A DNA stretch of 37,363 bases. Source: an uncultured Lachnospiraceae bacterium (GTDB lineage: Bacteria; Bacillota; Clostridia; Lachnospirales; Lachnospiraceae). Position 1 is the stretch's first letter. Each line of letters opens with the position of its first letter. Below are positions 16,624-25,392 of the stretch, piece by piece. The stretch spans positions 1-37,363 of the forward strand of contig CAJUHN010000008.1 of NCBI GenBank assembly GCA_910585935.1, written 5' to 3'. The translations under genes and the position numbers were made by a program. The notes under the pieces were generated by a model, which saw only the letters and a program-made list of their open reading frames with translations, was not told the DNA's origin and did no database searches.

Positions 16624-18546
16624 TTAAAGTGCATTAGCTGCATCATAACCAGTTCGGATTGCATTAGAGATATCTGCAGCCCGTTCATTACAGTCCCCAA
16701 TTTTCATAACAGGAATTCCTTTTTCTTCTATTGCAGAAGTATCAAAGACAGTAGGTTTTGCCCCAAGCGCTATTACTGCATAGTCACAAGGAATAGAAAT
16801 ATGAGGATTTTCTTTTGTTTCACAAATAACTTCAGTAAGTGTAATTTCTTTCACGGTATGACCTGTATATTGTGCTACATGATATTTTTGATAATTTTCC
16901 ATTAAAGTAGGAAGAATGGTGCTGCTTTCTCCTTTGGCGATAGTATCCATCATTTCTATAATAGAAACTTCTGCTCCACGTTCTGCTAAATATTCCGCTG
17001 TTTCACAGCCTACCATTCCACCTCCAATAACTGCCACTTTTCCGTAAACTTGTTGTTTTCCAGAAAGAATTTCCCATGCATCACACACATTACTATTATT
17101 TATTCCCTGTATAGGAGGCATAAAGCTATGAGCACCTGTAGCGATGATAACAGTATCAGGAGAAAGAGAGAGAATTTTTTCTAATGTAGCAGTTTCGCCA
17201 ATCCGAAGTGTTACCCCTTCTTTATTTACCGCATGAACTAAGTTATAAATAGCTCGACGCATTTCCTCTTTTCTAGGAGGTACACAAGCGATAGTGAGCT
17301 GTCCTCCTAAAGAACTTTCTTTTTCAAATAGGGTGACAGTATGTCCTTTTTGAGCAGCGACGCGAGCCGCTTCTAAACCTGCACAGCCTCCCCCAACGAT
17401 TACAATATTTTTCTTCACATCTGCCGGAGTGATACAGCGCTTTTCTTCATATCCATTTTCTGCATTTAGAACACAACTTAAGAAAGTACGATTCTGTATA
17501 TTGTCAGTACAGCCCTTATTACAGGAAATGCAACGGCGGATATCACAGGTATTGCCAGATGCTGTTTTATTTACCCAGTCAGGATCTGCTAAAAGAGGTC
17601 TTCCTAAGCCTACGATATCAGCTTTATTACTCTCTAAAATGCGTTCAGCCATAACAGGATCAATAATGCGTCCTACTGTGCTGACAGGAATAGAAACCGT
17701 TTCTTTTATCTTACCTGCGATATCTACGAAAAATCCATATGGCTGTACTCCCATAGGAGGGATAGTGTCTGCCATATTTCCAGTGTGATTCGCCTGTGCT
17801 ACATGCAACATAGAAACGCCTGCTTCTTCCAGCCATTTAGCGAATTGAGGGGCATCACAGAGGTCAATTCCCCCTTTTCCTCTTTCAGGAGTGACAATAG
17901 AAAATTTATAATCAATAGGCATATCTGGAACAGCTTCTTTTAACGCTTTTACAAGCATAAGCGCAAAACGAGTACGGTTTTCTAAGCTACCGCCAAATTT
18001 ATCTGTCCGATGATTCATCTTTGTACTACATAAAGCACCTACAAGGCGATCTCCATGTATTTGGACAAAATCAATGCCAGCTTTTTTAGCGCGCACAGCA
18101 CAATCACACATTTTTTTGATAATATTGAGAAGCGTTTGTTCACTCACTTCATCTACAAAATGTTCCATATCATGACGAAGCCGTGCCCGCATTTCCTCTA
18201 TTTTCTTTTGCATAAATAAAGCATTAATTTCATCACAGTCATATTCAGGATGAAAAATCTGCACTCCTATTTTTGTACCATATTGATGAACACTGTCAGC
18301 AAGAGCCTGAAAACTAGGAATTTGAGAGTCATCAAACAATTTAGGGGTAGGAGAAAAACTGCGGATAGGTGCTACATCTCCTAATACAATATAACCCACT
18401 CCCCCTTTCGCTAAACGAGTGTAAAATGCAAGACTCTGCTGCCCAATACTTCCATCTCTTTCTTCATATCCAGTAGTAAGAGGAGGAAACATAATACGAT
18501 TTTTTAAAACAATATTGCCAATAGTGATGGGTTTTAATATTTTCAT
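16624..18546 (-). CDS. NADH:flavin oxidoreductase with Fe-S and FAD domains (enoate / 2,4-dienoyl-CoA reductase family)
   Basis: A 640-aa Old Yellow Enzyme-type protein that reduces activated C=C bonds with NAD(P)H. An FMN-binding TIM barrel spans about 1-335. Then a [4Fe-4S] site C339-x2-C342-x3-C346-x11-C358, an FAD-binding GGGCAGLE at 385-392 and a second nucleotide site VIGGGMVGCE near residue 500. Domain order and length match 2-enoate reductase, 2,4-dienoyl-CoA reductase and the bile-acid enzymes BaiCD/BaiH. Sequence alone cannot choose among these; substrates could be enoates, dienoyl-CoA or 3-oxo-4-ene steroids. AAGGAG precedes the start. It stands as a single gene, divergent from the sulfatase with a repeat between. 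Confidence 0.93.
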   Translation of the reverse strand: MKILKPITIGNIVLKNRIMFPPLTTGYEERDGSIGQQSLAFYTRLAKGGVGYIVLGDVAPIRSFSPTPKLFDDSQIPSFQALADSVHQYGTKIGVQIFHPEYDCDEINALFMQKKIEEMRARLRHDMEHFVDEVSEQTLLNIIKKMCDCAVRAKKAGIDFVQIHGDRLVGALCSTKMNHRTDKFGGSLENRTRFALMLVKALKEAVPDMPIDYKFSIVTPERGKGGIDLCDAPQFAKWLEEAGVSMLHVAQANHTGNMADTIPPMGVQPYGFFVDIAGKIKETVSIPVSTVGRIIDPVMAERILESNKADIVGLGRPLLADPDWVNKTASGNTCDIRRCISCNKGCTDNIQNRTFLSCVLNAENGYEEKRCITPADVKKNIVIVGGGCAGLEAARVAAQKGHTVTLFEKESSLGGQLTIACVPPRKEEMRRAIYNLVHAVNKEGVTLRIGETATLEKILSLSPDTVIIATGAHSFMPPIQGINNSNVCDAWEILSGKQQVYGKVAVIGGGMVGCETAEYLAERGAEVSIIEMMDTIAKGESSTILPTLMENYQKYHVAQYTGHTVKEITLTEVICETKENPHISIPCDYAVIALGAKPTVFDTSAIEEKGIPVMKIGDCNERAADISNAIRTGYDAANAL

Positions 18547-18576
18547 AAAAAACTCCTTTCTTTTGTTTTATATATA

Positions 18577-18886
18577 TGGTAATTGCGAAACTCTGAAAGT
18601 CATAGAAATACTGACCTTTCTGAAAATTCTTTCTACATATCTCCTCACTTCGATTTCATAAGTTATCGTAACATCTGCTTTTCAAAAAGTAGAAAAGCCA
18701 GCAAACCAGCGAAGGCAAGGATATATTCCATAAGAAGCCCCTTGGAAGACGTCGGCACTTAATGAGCAGTTCCGCAACAAGCGGGGCTGCGAATTTAGTA
18801 CCGCGTAGTCTTACACGGAGCGAGAGCGCGGCTTCGCTGGAATATATCCTTGCCGCAGCGTCCCCTTTTGACTTCTGCAATCACCT
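18577..18886 (+). repeat. Dispersed structured repeat, full copy with terminal inverted repeats
   Basis: Left end GGTAATTGCGAAACTC (18578-18593) and right end GACTTCTGCAATCACC (18870-18885) are imperfect inverted copies. Arms GGCAAGGATATATTCC (18714-18729) and GGAATATATCCTTGCC (18839-18854) pair perfectly with a sequence differing from other copies. The central hairpin GCAGTTCCGC/GCGGGGCTGC closes only with two G-U pairs, which points to RNA. GNRA loop GAGA. The flanks share GTTTTATATA, a possible duplication. It sits between divergent oxidoreductase and sulfatase genes. Confidence 0.88.
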
Positions 18887-19059
18887 AGTTTTATATACCA
18901 AAATTCTAAATTTGATTGTTTCAATTCACACTCAATAATTTAATAAAATGGTATTTTATGTTAAATATAATTTTATTATACAAAATAAAATGAAAAAAGT
19001 ATATAACAATTCCTTATCCTATAGCTAATATTTATTAAAGAAATTATAGAAAAAAGTCA

Positions 19060-19088
19060 TTGTCTATACAAAAAATATTTATTATAAT
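19060..19088 (+). promoter_or_regulatory. Sigma-A promoter of the first sulfatase gene
   Basis: TTGTCT (19060-19065), 17-base spacer, TATAAT (19083-19088), 77 bases before the ATG. The rest of 18887-19165 is AT-rich with no gene. Confidence 0.6.
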
Positions 19089-19165
19089 AAAAATAGAAGA
19101 AAAAAATTATATATAATTTTTCAGGAATAGTTATAGTAATTTCTGAAATAGAAAGGAAGTATAAA

Positions 19166-20659
19166 ATGAGTATTCATAAAAAACAAATCATTCTGCTTAT
19201 GACAGATGCTACACGACAGGATATGATTGGCTGTTATGGCAATCCACAAATGCATACACCAAATTTGGACAACTTAGCAGAAAATGGAATCCGTTTTCAG
19301 AATGCCTATACTTGTCAGCCTGTCTGTGGACCTGCACGTTCAGCTTTGTTTACAGGTCTTTACCCTCATTCAAATGGAAGTTTGGCAAATAACATTCCTT
19401 TAGGTGCAAATGTAAAAACCATCGGGCAACGTCTTTCAGATAATGGAATCCACACAGCGTATATTGGAAAATGGCATTTAGATGGCAGCGACTATTTTGG
19501 TCTTGGCAGTTGTCCTGACGGATGGGATTCCGAATATTGGTACGATATGCGTTGTTATCTAGAAGAGCTTACAGAAGAAGAACGGATAATTTCCAGAAGA
19601 AGTGATACACGTTTCCAAAACATCAGCGCTGATTTCACCTATGGTCATCGTTGTGCTGACCGAGCCATAGATTTTCTGCAAAAGTATGGAGAGGAAGAGT
19701 TCTTTTTGACCGTTTCTCTAGATGAACCTCACGATCCCGGATTATGTCCTGAACCTTATGCTTCTATGTTTAATGACTATGAGTTTCCAAAATCTCCTAA
19801 TGTATGGGATACTCTAGAAGGAAAACCACAGTACCAAAAGTATTGGGCAGGGGAGAGTTTGAAAAAAGACCGCGACGCTATCAAGCTGAAAGTTCCCGGA
19901 TTTTTTGGCTGCAATGCCTTTGCAGATTCTGAAATTGGCAGAGTATTGGCATGTATCCATGAATATGCTCCTGATGCGTTGATTTTGTATACTTCAGATC
20001 ATGGTGATGGTCTGGAAAGTCATTGCCTGAATGCCAAAGGACCTGTTATATATAATGAAATTGCCCGTATTCCATTGCTCATTGCAGGACCAGATATTCC
20101 AAAAGGTCTAGTAAATACAAATCCTGTAAGTCATATAAACATTCCATCATTGATATTAGAATATATGGGAATTCCTATTCCTAAATGTTTTGAGGGAAAA
20201 AGTCTTTTACCAGAAGTTTACAATCCACAAATTCGGACAAACGACTATATTGTCACAGAATTTACACGCTATGAAATCGACCATGACGGCTTTGGAGGAA
20301 TACAAATGATGCGTGCAATTTATGATGGACGATATAAATTGGCGATACATTTACTAGATACAATAGATGAATTTTATGACCAAGAAACCGATCCATATGA
20401 AATGAAAAATCAAATCTGGAATAATGATTATGACACAGAAAAAGTTCGCCTACATCAACTGCTATTAGATTGGATGAATACAACAAGAGATCCTTTCCGC
20501 GGTTATCAGTGGGAATACAGACCTTGGAGAAAAGATTTGCCAGATCCAACTTGGAACTACACAGGATATACTAGACAAAGAGAAAATGAGGAATATGAAC
20601 CTCGGCAGCTAGATTATGTTACAGGTCTTCCTATGAAAGAGGCAACTCGACGGAAATAA
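19166..20659 (+). CDS. Sulfatase, type I formylglycine-dependent
   Basis: A 497-aa alkaline phosphatase-superfamily sulfatase that hydrolyses sulfate esters. The signature C-x-P-x-R is C54-G-P-A-R58, followed by SALFTGLYPH; Cys54 must be oxidised to formylglycine. Metal-binding residues appear in LLMTDATRQD (D14) and TSDHGDG (D and H). WHLDG and DEPHDPG are further conserved sulfatase stretches. No signal peptide is seen, so it is probably cytoplasmic. It has a GAAAGGAAG ribosome site and its own promoter, and its transcript ends at a terminator at 20681. The maturase (anaerobic sulfatase-maturating enzyme) is absent from the window. The substrate is unknown; a sulfated sugar or sterol sulfate would fit the neighbours. 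Confidence 0.95.
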   Translation: MSIHKKQIILLMTDATRQDMIGCYGNPQMHTPNLDNLAENGIRFQNAYTCQPVCGPARSALFTGLYPHSNGSLANNIPLGANVKTIGQRLSDNGIHTAYIGKWHLDGSDYFGLGSCPDGWDSEYWYDMRCYLEELTEEERIISRRSDTRFQNISADFTYGHRCADRAIDFLQKYGEEEFFLTVSLDEPHDPGLCPEPYASMFNDYEFPKSPNVWDTLEGKPQYQKYWAGESLKKDRDAIKLKVPGFFGCNAFADSEIGRVLACIHEYAPDALILYTSDHGDGLESHCLNAKGPVIYNEIARIPLLIAGPDIPKGLVNTNPVSHINIPSLILEYMGIPIPKCFEGKSLLPEVYNPQIRTNDYIVTEFTRYEIDHDGFGGIQMMRAIYDGRYKLAIHLLDTIDEFYDQETDPYEMKNQIWNNDYDTEKVRLHQLLLDWMNTTRDPFRGYQWEYRPWRKDLPDPTWNYTGYTRQRENEEYEPRQLDYVTGLPMKEATRRK

Positions 20660-20680
20660 AAAGTAATATGATAATATAGA

Positions 20681-20723
20681 GTAATGGGGGCATTTGGTTA
20701 AAGATACTATACCCCCATTTACT
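20681..20723. terminator. Bidirectional terminator between sulfatase and convergent methylase relic
   Basis: GTAATGGGGG (20681-20690) pairs with CCCCCATTTAC (20713-20723). It lies 22 bases past the sulfatase stop and between two convergent genes. Downstream T-run is short (TTTT). The rest of 20660-20861 has no gene. Confidence 0.65.
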
Positions 20724-20861
20724 TTTGCACAACAGATACAGCTAGAGGACTGGATAATAAGAAAAGGCGATATGTGTCTATAAAGGAGTAAAGCTCTTGT
20801 TCCTGTCTTTTACTCCGATTTGTGGTCATATTTCCACTAATTTTTATTTTAGAGTTGAATT

Positions 20862-22387
20862 TTAACACAGCAGGAATGTCCTTTGACTTAATTCTGGCAA
20901 AAGGTGAAAACTACTCAACATATTTTCATTAATATATTTTTCTAATCCTAACGCTTTTTCTGTATCAATAAGTTCTGTAATCTGAATGGATTGAAGTATC
21001 TTATGAAAGTCTATTCGTTCAAGAACTTTCTTTGTATATGGACGTTTAGCATCCAAGAAGGCAATAGTAGAAAGAAACTGCTGAACACGTGTAGAATTCA
21101 AAATTAACATAGCAACATAAGCAGAGTCATATGTCGTAAAGCAAATAAAATAGCTCGTATCATCTGTCATAATTGGTATGCTATTGGATGAAGCAAGAAC
21201 AGAAAAAAGAGGTTTTTTATAAAATCCACTGACACCAACTTTATATGGTGCATATGAGTAATCTCCAATTCCAAACATAGAGAAATTGGGTGCATCTTTG
21301 TAGATAGAACTTTTTCTTTTTAAAAACATTCTTTGTGCGAATTTAAATAGTGCCATGTTTTGGGAGAGTCGATTGCTATATGAGAAGTATCTTCCCGAAC
21401 TTTTTTCTGTGTAACAATTACATATTTTTCAGAATCAGTTATAACTGGAGATTTAAATATACTACTCTTTATAAGAGGAAATACATATCTGCTCTCTATA
21501 TCCACATGTTCCTTTAATCCATTTATTAAAGATGTTCCATTTAAAGACAATTCCATCACTTTAGAACAATCATGTTTTACCCCTTGTCTCCATTCAAAAC
21601 AGCAATTTCCTGAAAAATCATCCCTGTTTTTAGATATATTGCTGTAAAGCTTCCCATCAATATAACCAAACGAATTTTTTGCCACTTTAGGTTCATCAAA
21701 TGAATACACATTACATATATCAGCAGAAATATGGTTTGAACTAAGAACTATTACTAATAGACATGCACTTACATTAATTCCAAATACTTTATTTGCGTTG
21801 AATTCCAAAATCTCACAAGAAGTAAATTTTATATGTGTACGTTTCATTTCTATAAAAACATTTCTTGCAACAGATGTTTTACATAACATTGCAATAGTGG
21901 TATTTGTTCCATGTAAAGATGTAATAAACTGTAGGATAATATATTCGCATATGTCAAAGTTACTTGCACCAGTAATTGCATCCATGCCCTTAAACCCTTT
22001 AAAATTTATTTTGGAAGGCATGTTATCAGAATTCAAACTAGATAATGTACTATTATTTACCCATGGTGGATTTCCCAAGATTAATAATGACTCTTTTCCC
22101 TTTACTACTGTTTGGAAATCAAAAGTGAAAAAATCAGCATTAATAATATGTACTCTTGGGTCAAGAATGTTCTTTTTACATATTTCGCAATATTCAGAAT
22201 TAACTTCAATCCCTATAACTTCTGAAACATTAAATATCAAACTACTTTTCACAAAACTGCCTGTTCCACAAGTGGGTTCAATAATAATAGTTGGAGTGAC
22301 TTGCTTTTCATTTTTTAGATACTCGCAAACAGCAAGAGAAAAATATTCTGGCGTTTGATAATCTCCATATTCTCGCTTATCATTCAT
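20862..22387 (-). pseudogene. N6-adenine DNA methyltransferase (Eco57I / N6_Mtase type), frameshifted
   Basis: Two overlapping minus-strand frames (22387-21320 and the one ending at 20862) together encode one protein of about 508 aa. The first has the start region YGDYQTPEYFSLAVCEYL, SAM motif I IIEPTCGTGSFV, motif IV GNPPW and a target-recognition start. It stops after YLNSHKECF. The second continues exactly as the family does, with KRKSSIYKDAPNFSMFGIGDY, GVSGFYKKP and DAKRPYTKKVLERID. The break lies in a T5A5 run near 21330; one extra base gives HKECFLKRKSS. This could be a true null mutation, a phase-variable tract or a sequencing error. Its ATG overlaps the stop of an upstream fragment. 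Confidence 0.85.
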
Positions 22388-22503
22388 AAATTGATTACCC
22401 CATCGATTCTATTATCTAATGCAATTACCCTAGAATATTGCAATCTCCATTGAAGTGCATTACTTATAGTTAAATAACCTTGTTCAGGAAGAGATGCCAA
22501 AAT
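22384..22503 (-). pseudogene. C-terminal remnant of the gene once upstream of the methylase
   Basis: A frame with no start reads ASLPEQGYLTISNALQWRLQ and ends DNRIDGVINL, with its TGA overlapping the methylase ATG. A stop codon lies directly upstream and the iscB relic begins within 4 bases. The overlap implies it was the operon partner of the methylase, possibly a specificity, control or nuclease protein. The family is not recognised. Confidence 0.6.
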
Positions 22504-22506
22504 TTA

Positions 22507-23182
22507 TTATCTTAGATACCCCTTTGTTTTTTCTGTTAATTTAAGTTTCTTATAATTTTATACTTCCTTTATTTACTTTCTTTCCTCTTAAATTACAAAA
22601 ATCGAAAAATTCGCTGTTTCTTCGTCCGAATATAAAATAAGAATTTACGTTAAAAGATACCTTATCAAAAAATCGAAAGCCTTTTACCGCATATTCTTTT
22701 TGGTTTCTCTTGCGTATTCATCCTTTCAAAATTTTGTTTTTCTGTAAGTAATTGTGAAACTCCGAACCCCATAGAAATACTACTCTTGTTGAAAATTCTT
22801 TCTACATCTCTTCTCCCTTAGATTTACATAGTTTATCGCCAACATTCGCATTTCAAAAAGCAGAACAGCCAACCACCCAGCGGAGGCAAGGAAGTATTCC
22901 AAAAGAAGCCCCTTGGAAGACGTCGGCACTTAGCAAACAGCCCTAAAAGGGCTGTGCGCTTAGTACCGCTACGTCTGGAACGGAGCGAAAGCGCGGCTTC
23001 GCTGGAATACTTCCTTGCCGTAGCGTCCCCTTTTGACTTCCGCAATCACCTATTTTGTTTTTCTGTATTTGCTGGTTATGTCTGTGGACTTTTTTCTGCA
23101 AATAGTAGTATTCAAGTGGTTTTGCCAGTGGATTGCCGCTGATACATTTCATTCCCATAAAAGCGGTATCTCTAAATGACAT
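22507..23182 (-). pseudogene. IscB-type RNA-guided nuclease relic, C-terminal part, split by a repeat insertion
   Basis: Minus-strand translation from 23182 reads FRDTAFMGMKCISGNP, then AKPLEYYYLQKKVHRHNQQI, matching the RuvC-III end and linker of IscB proteins. The structured repeat at 22747-23051 interrupts it. After the repeat the frame resumes as KILKG, a TGA, then IRKRNQKEYAVKGFRFFDKV, YFIFGRRNSEFFD and, after a frameshift, NYKKLKLTEKTKGYLR with stop at 22507. These are the characteristic IscB C-terminal segments (FDKV, FGRR, YKKLKL). N-terminal, HNH and early RuvC parts are absent. It carries a nonsense codon, a frameshift and an insertion, so it is dead. Assignment comes from recalled family sequence. 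Confidence 0.75.
22731..23067 (+). repeat. Dispersed structured repeat with perfect 16-bp target duplication, inside iscB relic
   Basis: ATTTTGTTTTTCTGTA occurs at 22731-22746 and 23052-23067, directly flanking the 305-bp element 22747-23051. The element ends are AGTAATTGTGAAACTC and GACTTCCGCAATCACCT. Arms GGCAAGGAAGTATTCC (22885-22900) and GGAATACTTCCTTGCC (23004-23019) are perfect. The central hairpin is replaced by ACAGCCC-TAAA-AGGGCTGT. GNRA loop GAAA. Deleting the element and one duplicate rejoins the iscB frame, which proves insertion. Confidence 0.92.
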
Positions 23183-23495
23183 TCCACTATAAATACTCTT
23201 TGTATCTTAAGTTTTATATAAATTATAAAGTTTTTTTAGATAAAAGTCAAATTAGAATACATACAAAGTATGTTATATTTTATTTCTAAGTTAAGATATA
23301 AAAAATAGTATTTTTCATAATAAAAAATTTTTTACAGATATTATTGTATAATTTCACCAGAAAAATAAGAAAATAATAGAAAGCTCTTATCAGCAGATTT
23401 ACATTTCTATTTCATAATAAAATATCAGAGGTAGAAAGATTTATAAAATAGATAATATCTATCTACTTCAGAATGAAAGAAAGGACTTACAATCT
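23183..23495 (+). promoter_or_regulatory. TRAP operon leader with possible operator
   Basis: AT-rich with no gene. ACATAC (23259-23264) and GTATGT (23268-23273) form a compact dyad that could be a regulator site. TATAAT lies at 23347-23352 without a convincing -35. A good AAAGAAAGGA ribosome site precedes the ATG at 23496. Confidence 0.4.
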
Positions 23496-24524
23496 ATGAA
23501 ACAAAGAGGGAAAAAATATACAGTATTACTGATATATCTAGTATTACTGTTAAGCTTTAACTTGACAGGCTGTGGAAAGTTGAATGATGGGAAGAGAATT
23601 GTACGCATTTCATTAGGGCAGTCAGAAACACATCCACAGTATTTAGGATTGTTGGCATTTAAAGATTATGTGGAGGAGCGTTTAGGGGACAAGTATGAAA
23701 TACAAATATTCCCGAATGAGATTCTAGGTGCTACACAAAAAGCGATTGAACTCACACAGACAGGAGCGATTGATTTTGTAGTGGCAGGTACAGCGAATTT
23801 GGAAACATTTGCAGATGTATATGAAGTTTTTAGTATTCCTTATTTGTTTGATTCTGAGGAAGCATATTTAGAAACAATGCAAGATGAGGAGTATATGCGA
23901 AAGATTTATTCTTCTACAGAAGAGGCTGGATTTGAAGTGTTAACTTGGTATAGTGCTGGAACACGTAATTTTTATGCAAAAAAGCCTATTTACACTCCAG
24001 ATGATCTAAAAGGAATGAAGATTCGTGTGCAGCAGAGTCCAGCGAGTGTAAAAATGATGCAGGCTTTTGGAGCAGCGGCAACACCTATGAGTTTTGGAGA
24101 AGTTTATACCGCTATTCAACAAGGTGTTATTGATGGAGCTGAAAATAATGAATTAGCATTGACAAATAATAAACATGGGGAGGTGGCAAAATATTTTACC
24201 TATAATATGCATCAAATGATACCAGATATGTTAGTGGGAAATCTGAAATTTTTAAAAGGGTTGAGCGAAGAAGAATTACAAATATTTAAAGAGGCAGCAG
24301 CGCTTTCTACAGAAGTAGAATTAGAAGAGTGGAATAAGCAGGTAGAAAAAGCAAAAACTATGGCAAAAGAAGAAATGAATGTGGAATTTATTGAGGTGGA
24401 TATAGAACAATTTAAAGCAAAAATGCTTCCACTTCATCAAGAAATGTTAGAGGCAAATCCAGCTATAGTAGATGCTTATCAGCATATTCAAGAAATGAAT
24501 AAAAAAGTAAAGGGGGAGGAATAG
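23496..24524 (+). CDS. dctP: TRAP transporter solute-binding lipoprotein (DctP family)
   Basis: A 342-aa extracellular receptor of a tripartite ATP-independent periplasmic transporter. The N-terminus is a lipoprotein signal: basic MKQRGKK, hydrophobic core, lipobox L23-T-G-C26, so it is lipid-anchored, as in Gram-positives. The DctP fold has the conserved carboxylate-binding arginine in GMKIRVQQSP (R177) and the downstream GVIDGAENNE segment near 215. These features indicate an organic or sugar acid ligand; which one is not readable. First gene of a dctP-Q-M operon; its TAG directly abuts the ATG of dctQ. Confidence 0.94.
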   Translation: MKQRGKKYTVLLIYLVLLLSFNLTGCGKLNDGKRIVRISLGQSETHPQYLGLLAFKDYVEERLGDKYEIQIFPNEILGATQKAIELTQTGAIDFVVAGTANLETFADVYEVFSIPYLFDSEEAYLETMQDEEYMRKIYSSTEEAGFEVLTWYSAGTRNFYAKKPIYTPDDLKGMKIRVQQSPASVKMMQAFGAAATPMSFGEVYTAIQQGVIDGAENNELALTNNKHGEVAKYFTYNMHQMIPDMLVGNLKFLKGLSEEELQIFKEAAALSTEVELEEWNKQVEKAKTMAKEEMNVEFIEVDIEQFKAKMLPLHQEMLEANPAIVDAYQHIQEMNKKVKGEE

Positions 24525-25016
24525 ATGCAGATATTAAAAACAGTCAGAAGTGTGTTAAATAAAGTTTTAGGCGGCATCAATGTATTTCTTTTCGCTTTTA
24601 TGGTAGTAATAGGAACATATCAGATTTCAGTTCGATATCTTTTTAATAAGCCTAGTACTGTTTCAGAAGAACTGATGACTTATTCTTTTAGCTGGATGGC
24701 TCTTTTCGCTGCGGCATATGTGTTTGGAAAGCGGGAACATATGCGGATGGGATTTTTAGTGGATAAGTTACAAACAAATACAAAAAGGATTTTAGATATT
24801 ATAATTGAAGTGATTATTTTTGCATTTGCTGTAGTGGTAATGTTATATGGAGGGGTACAAATTACTTCTTTAACTATGACACAAAAAACAGCATCATTAG
24901 GGATTCCAATGGGATATATTTATATGATAATTCCGATTTGTGGGATTTTGATCATAGTGTATAGTATTCTCAATATCATTGATATTGCTTGTGATACAAA
25001 GAAAATTGAGAAATAA
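24525..25016 (+). CDS. dctQ: TRAP transporter small membrane subunit (DctQ)
   Basis: A 163-aa four-helix membrane protein, the small permease subunit that couples to DctM. The family pattern is visible: NVFLFAFMVVIGTYQISVRY in helix 1, PSTVSEELMTYSFSWMALF in helix 2 and FGKREHMRMGFLVDKL in the loop. The ATG follows GGGGGAGGA and starts one base after the dctP stop. Its last codons and stop (AAATAATAAGA, 25011-25021) are duplicated downstream because a repeat has inserted immediately after the gene, without changing the protein. Confidence 0.93.
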   Translation: MQILKTVRSVLNKVLGGINVFLFAFMVVIGTYQISVRYLFNKPSTVSEELMTYSFSWMALFAAAYVFGKREHMRMGFLVDKLQTNTKRILDIIIEVIIFAFAVVVMLYGGVQITSLTMTQKTASLGIPMGYIYMIIPICGILIIVYSILNIIDIACDTKKIEK

Positions 25017-25021
25017 TAAGA

Positions 25022-25363
25022 TAGGTAATTGCGAAAATTAAAAAGAAATCTTTATCATTCCATTTACTGGAAAGCTGAGAGGGACGCTGCCGCAAGGAAG
25101 TATTCCAGCGAAGCCGCGCTTTCGCTCCGTTCCAGACGTAACGGACACTAAATTCGCTGAACCCTTACAGGTTTCGCTCATTAAGTGCCGACGTCTTCCA
25201 AGGGGCTTCTTATGGAATACTTCCTTGCCTCCGCTGCTTATTGGCGGTTCTGTTTTTTGAAAAGTGAGTGTTATGATAAATTATGAAATCGAAGTGAGGA
25301 GATGGGGAAAGGAAGTTTCAGGAAGTTAGTATTTCTATGATTTTTAGGGTTTTGCAATTACTT
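25022..25363 (-). repeat. Dispersed structured repeat with 11-bp target duplication, inside the TRAP operon
   Basis: AAATAATAAGA occurs at 25011-25021 and 25364-25374, flanking a 342-bp element with ends TAGGTAATTGCGAAAA and GGTTTTGCAATTACTT. It is minus-sense with GNRA loop GAAA; arms lie at 25092-25106 and 25214-25229. Its outer flank contains CAGAACCGCCAATAAGCAGC on the minus strand, as in other full copies. Removing element and one duplicate would leave dctQ and dctM about 30 bases apart. Any operon transcript must pass through the whole palindrome. Confidence 0.92.
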
Positions 25364-25392
25364 AAATAATAAGAGATGGAAAGGATAGCAAT

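Noticed and set aside
20862..21356. Separate 164-residue protein starting MALFKF
   Set aside because: It is the continuation of the methylase after a frameshift; its ATG lies inside the coding sequence of the upstream frame and has no ribosome site of its own.
22747..23051. The structured repeat as the omega RNA of the adjacent iscB relic
   Set aside because: The sense strand of the repeat is opposite to iscB, and the 16-bp duplication shows that it inserted into the gene rather than belonging to it.
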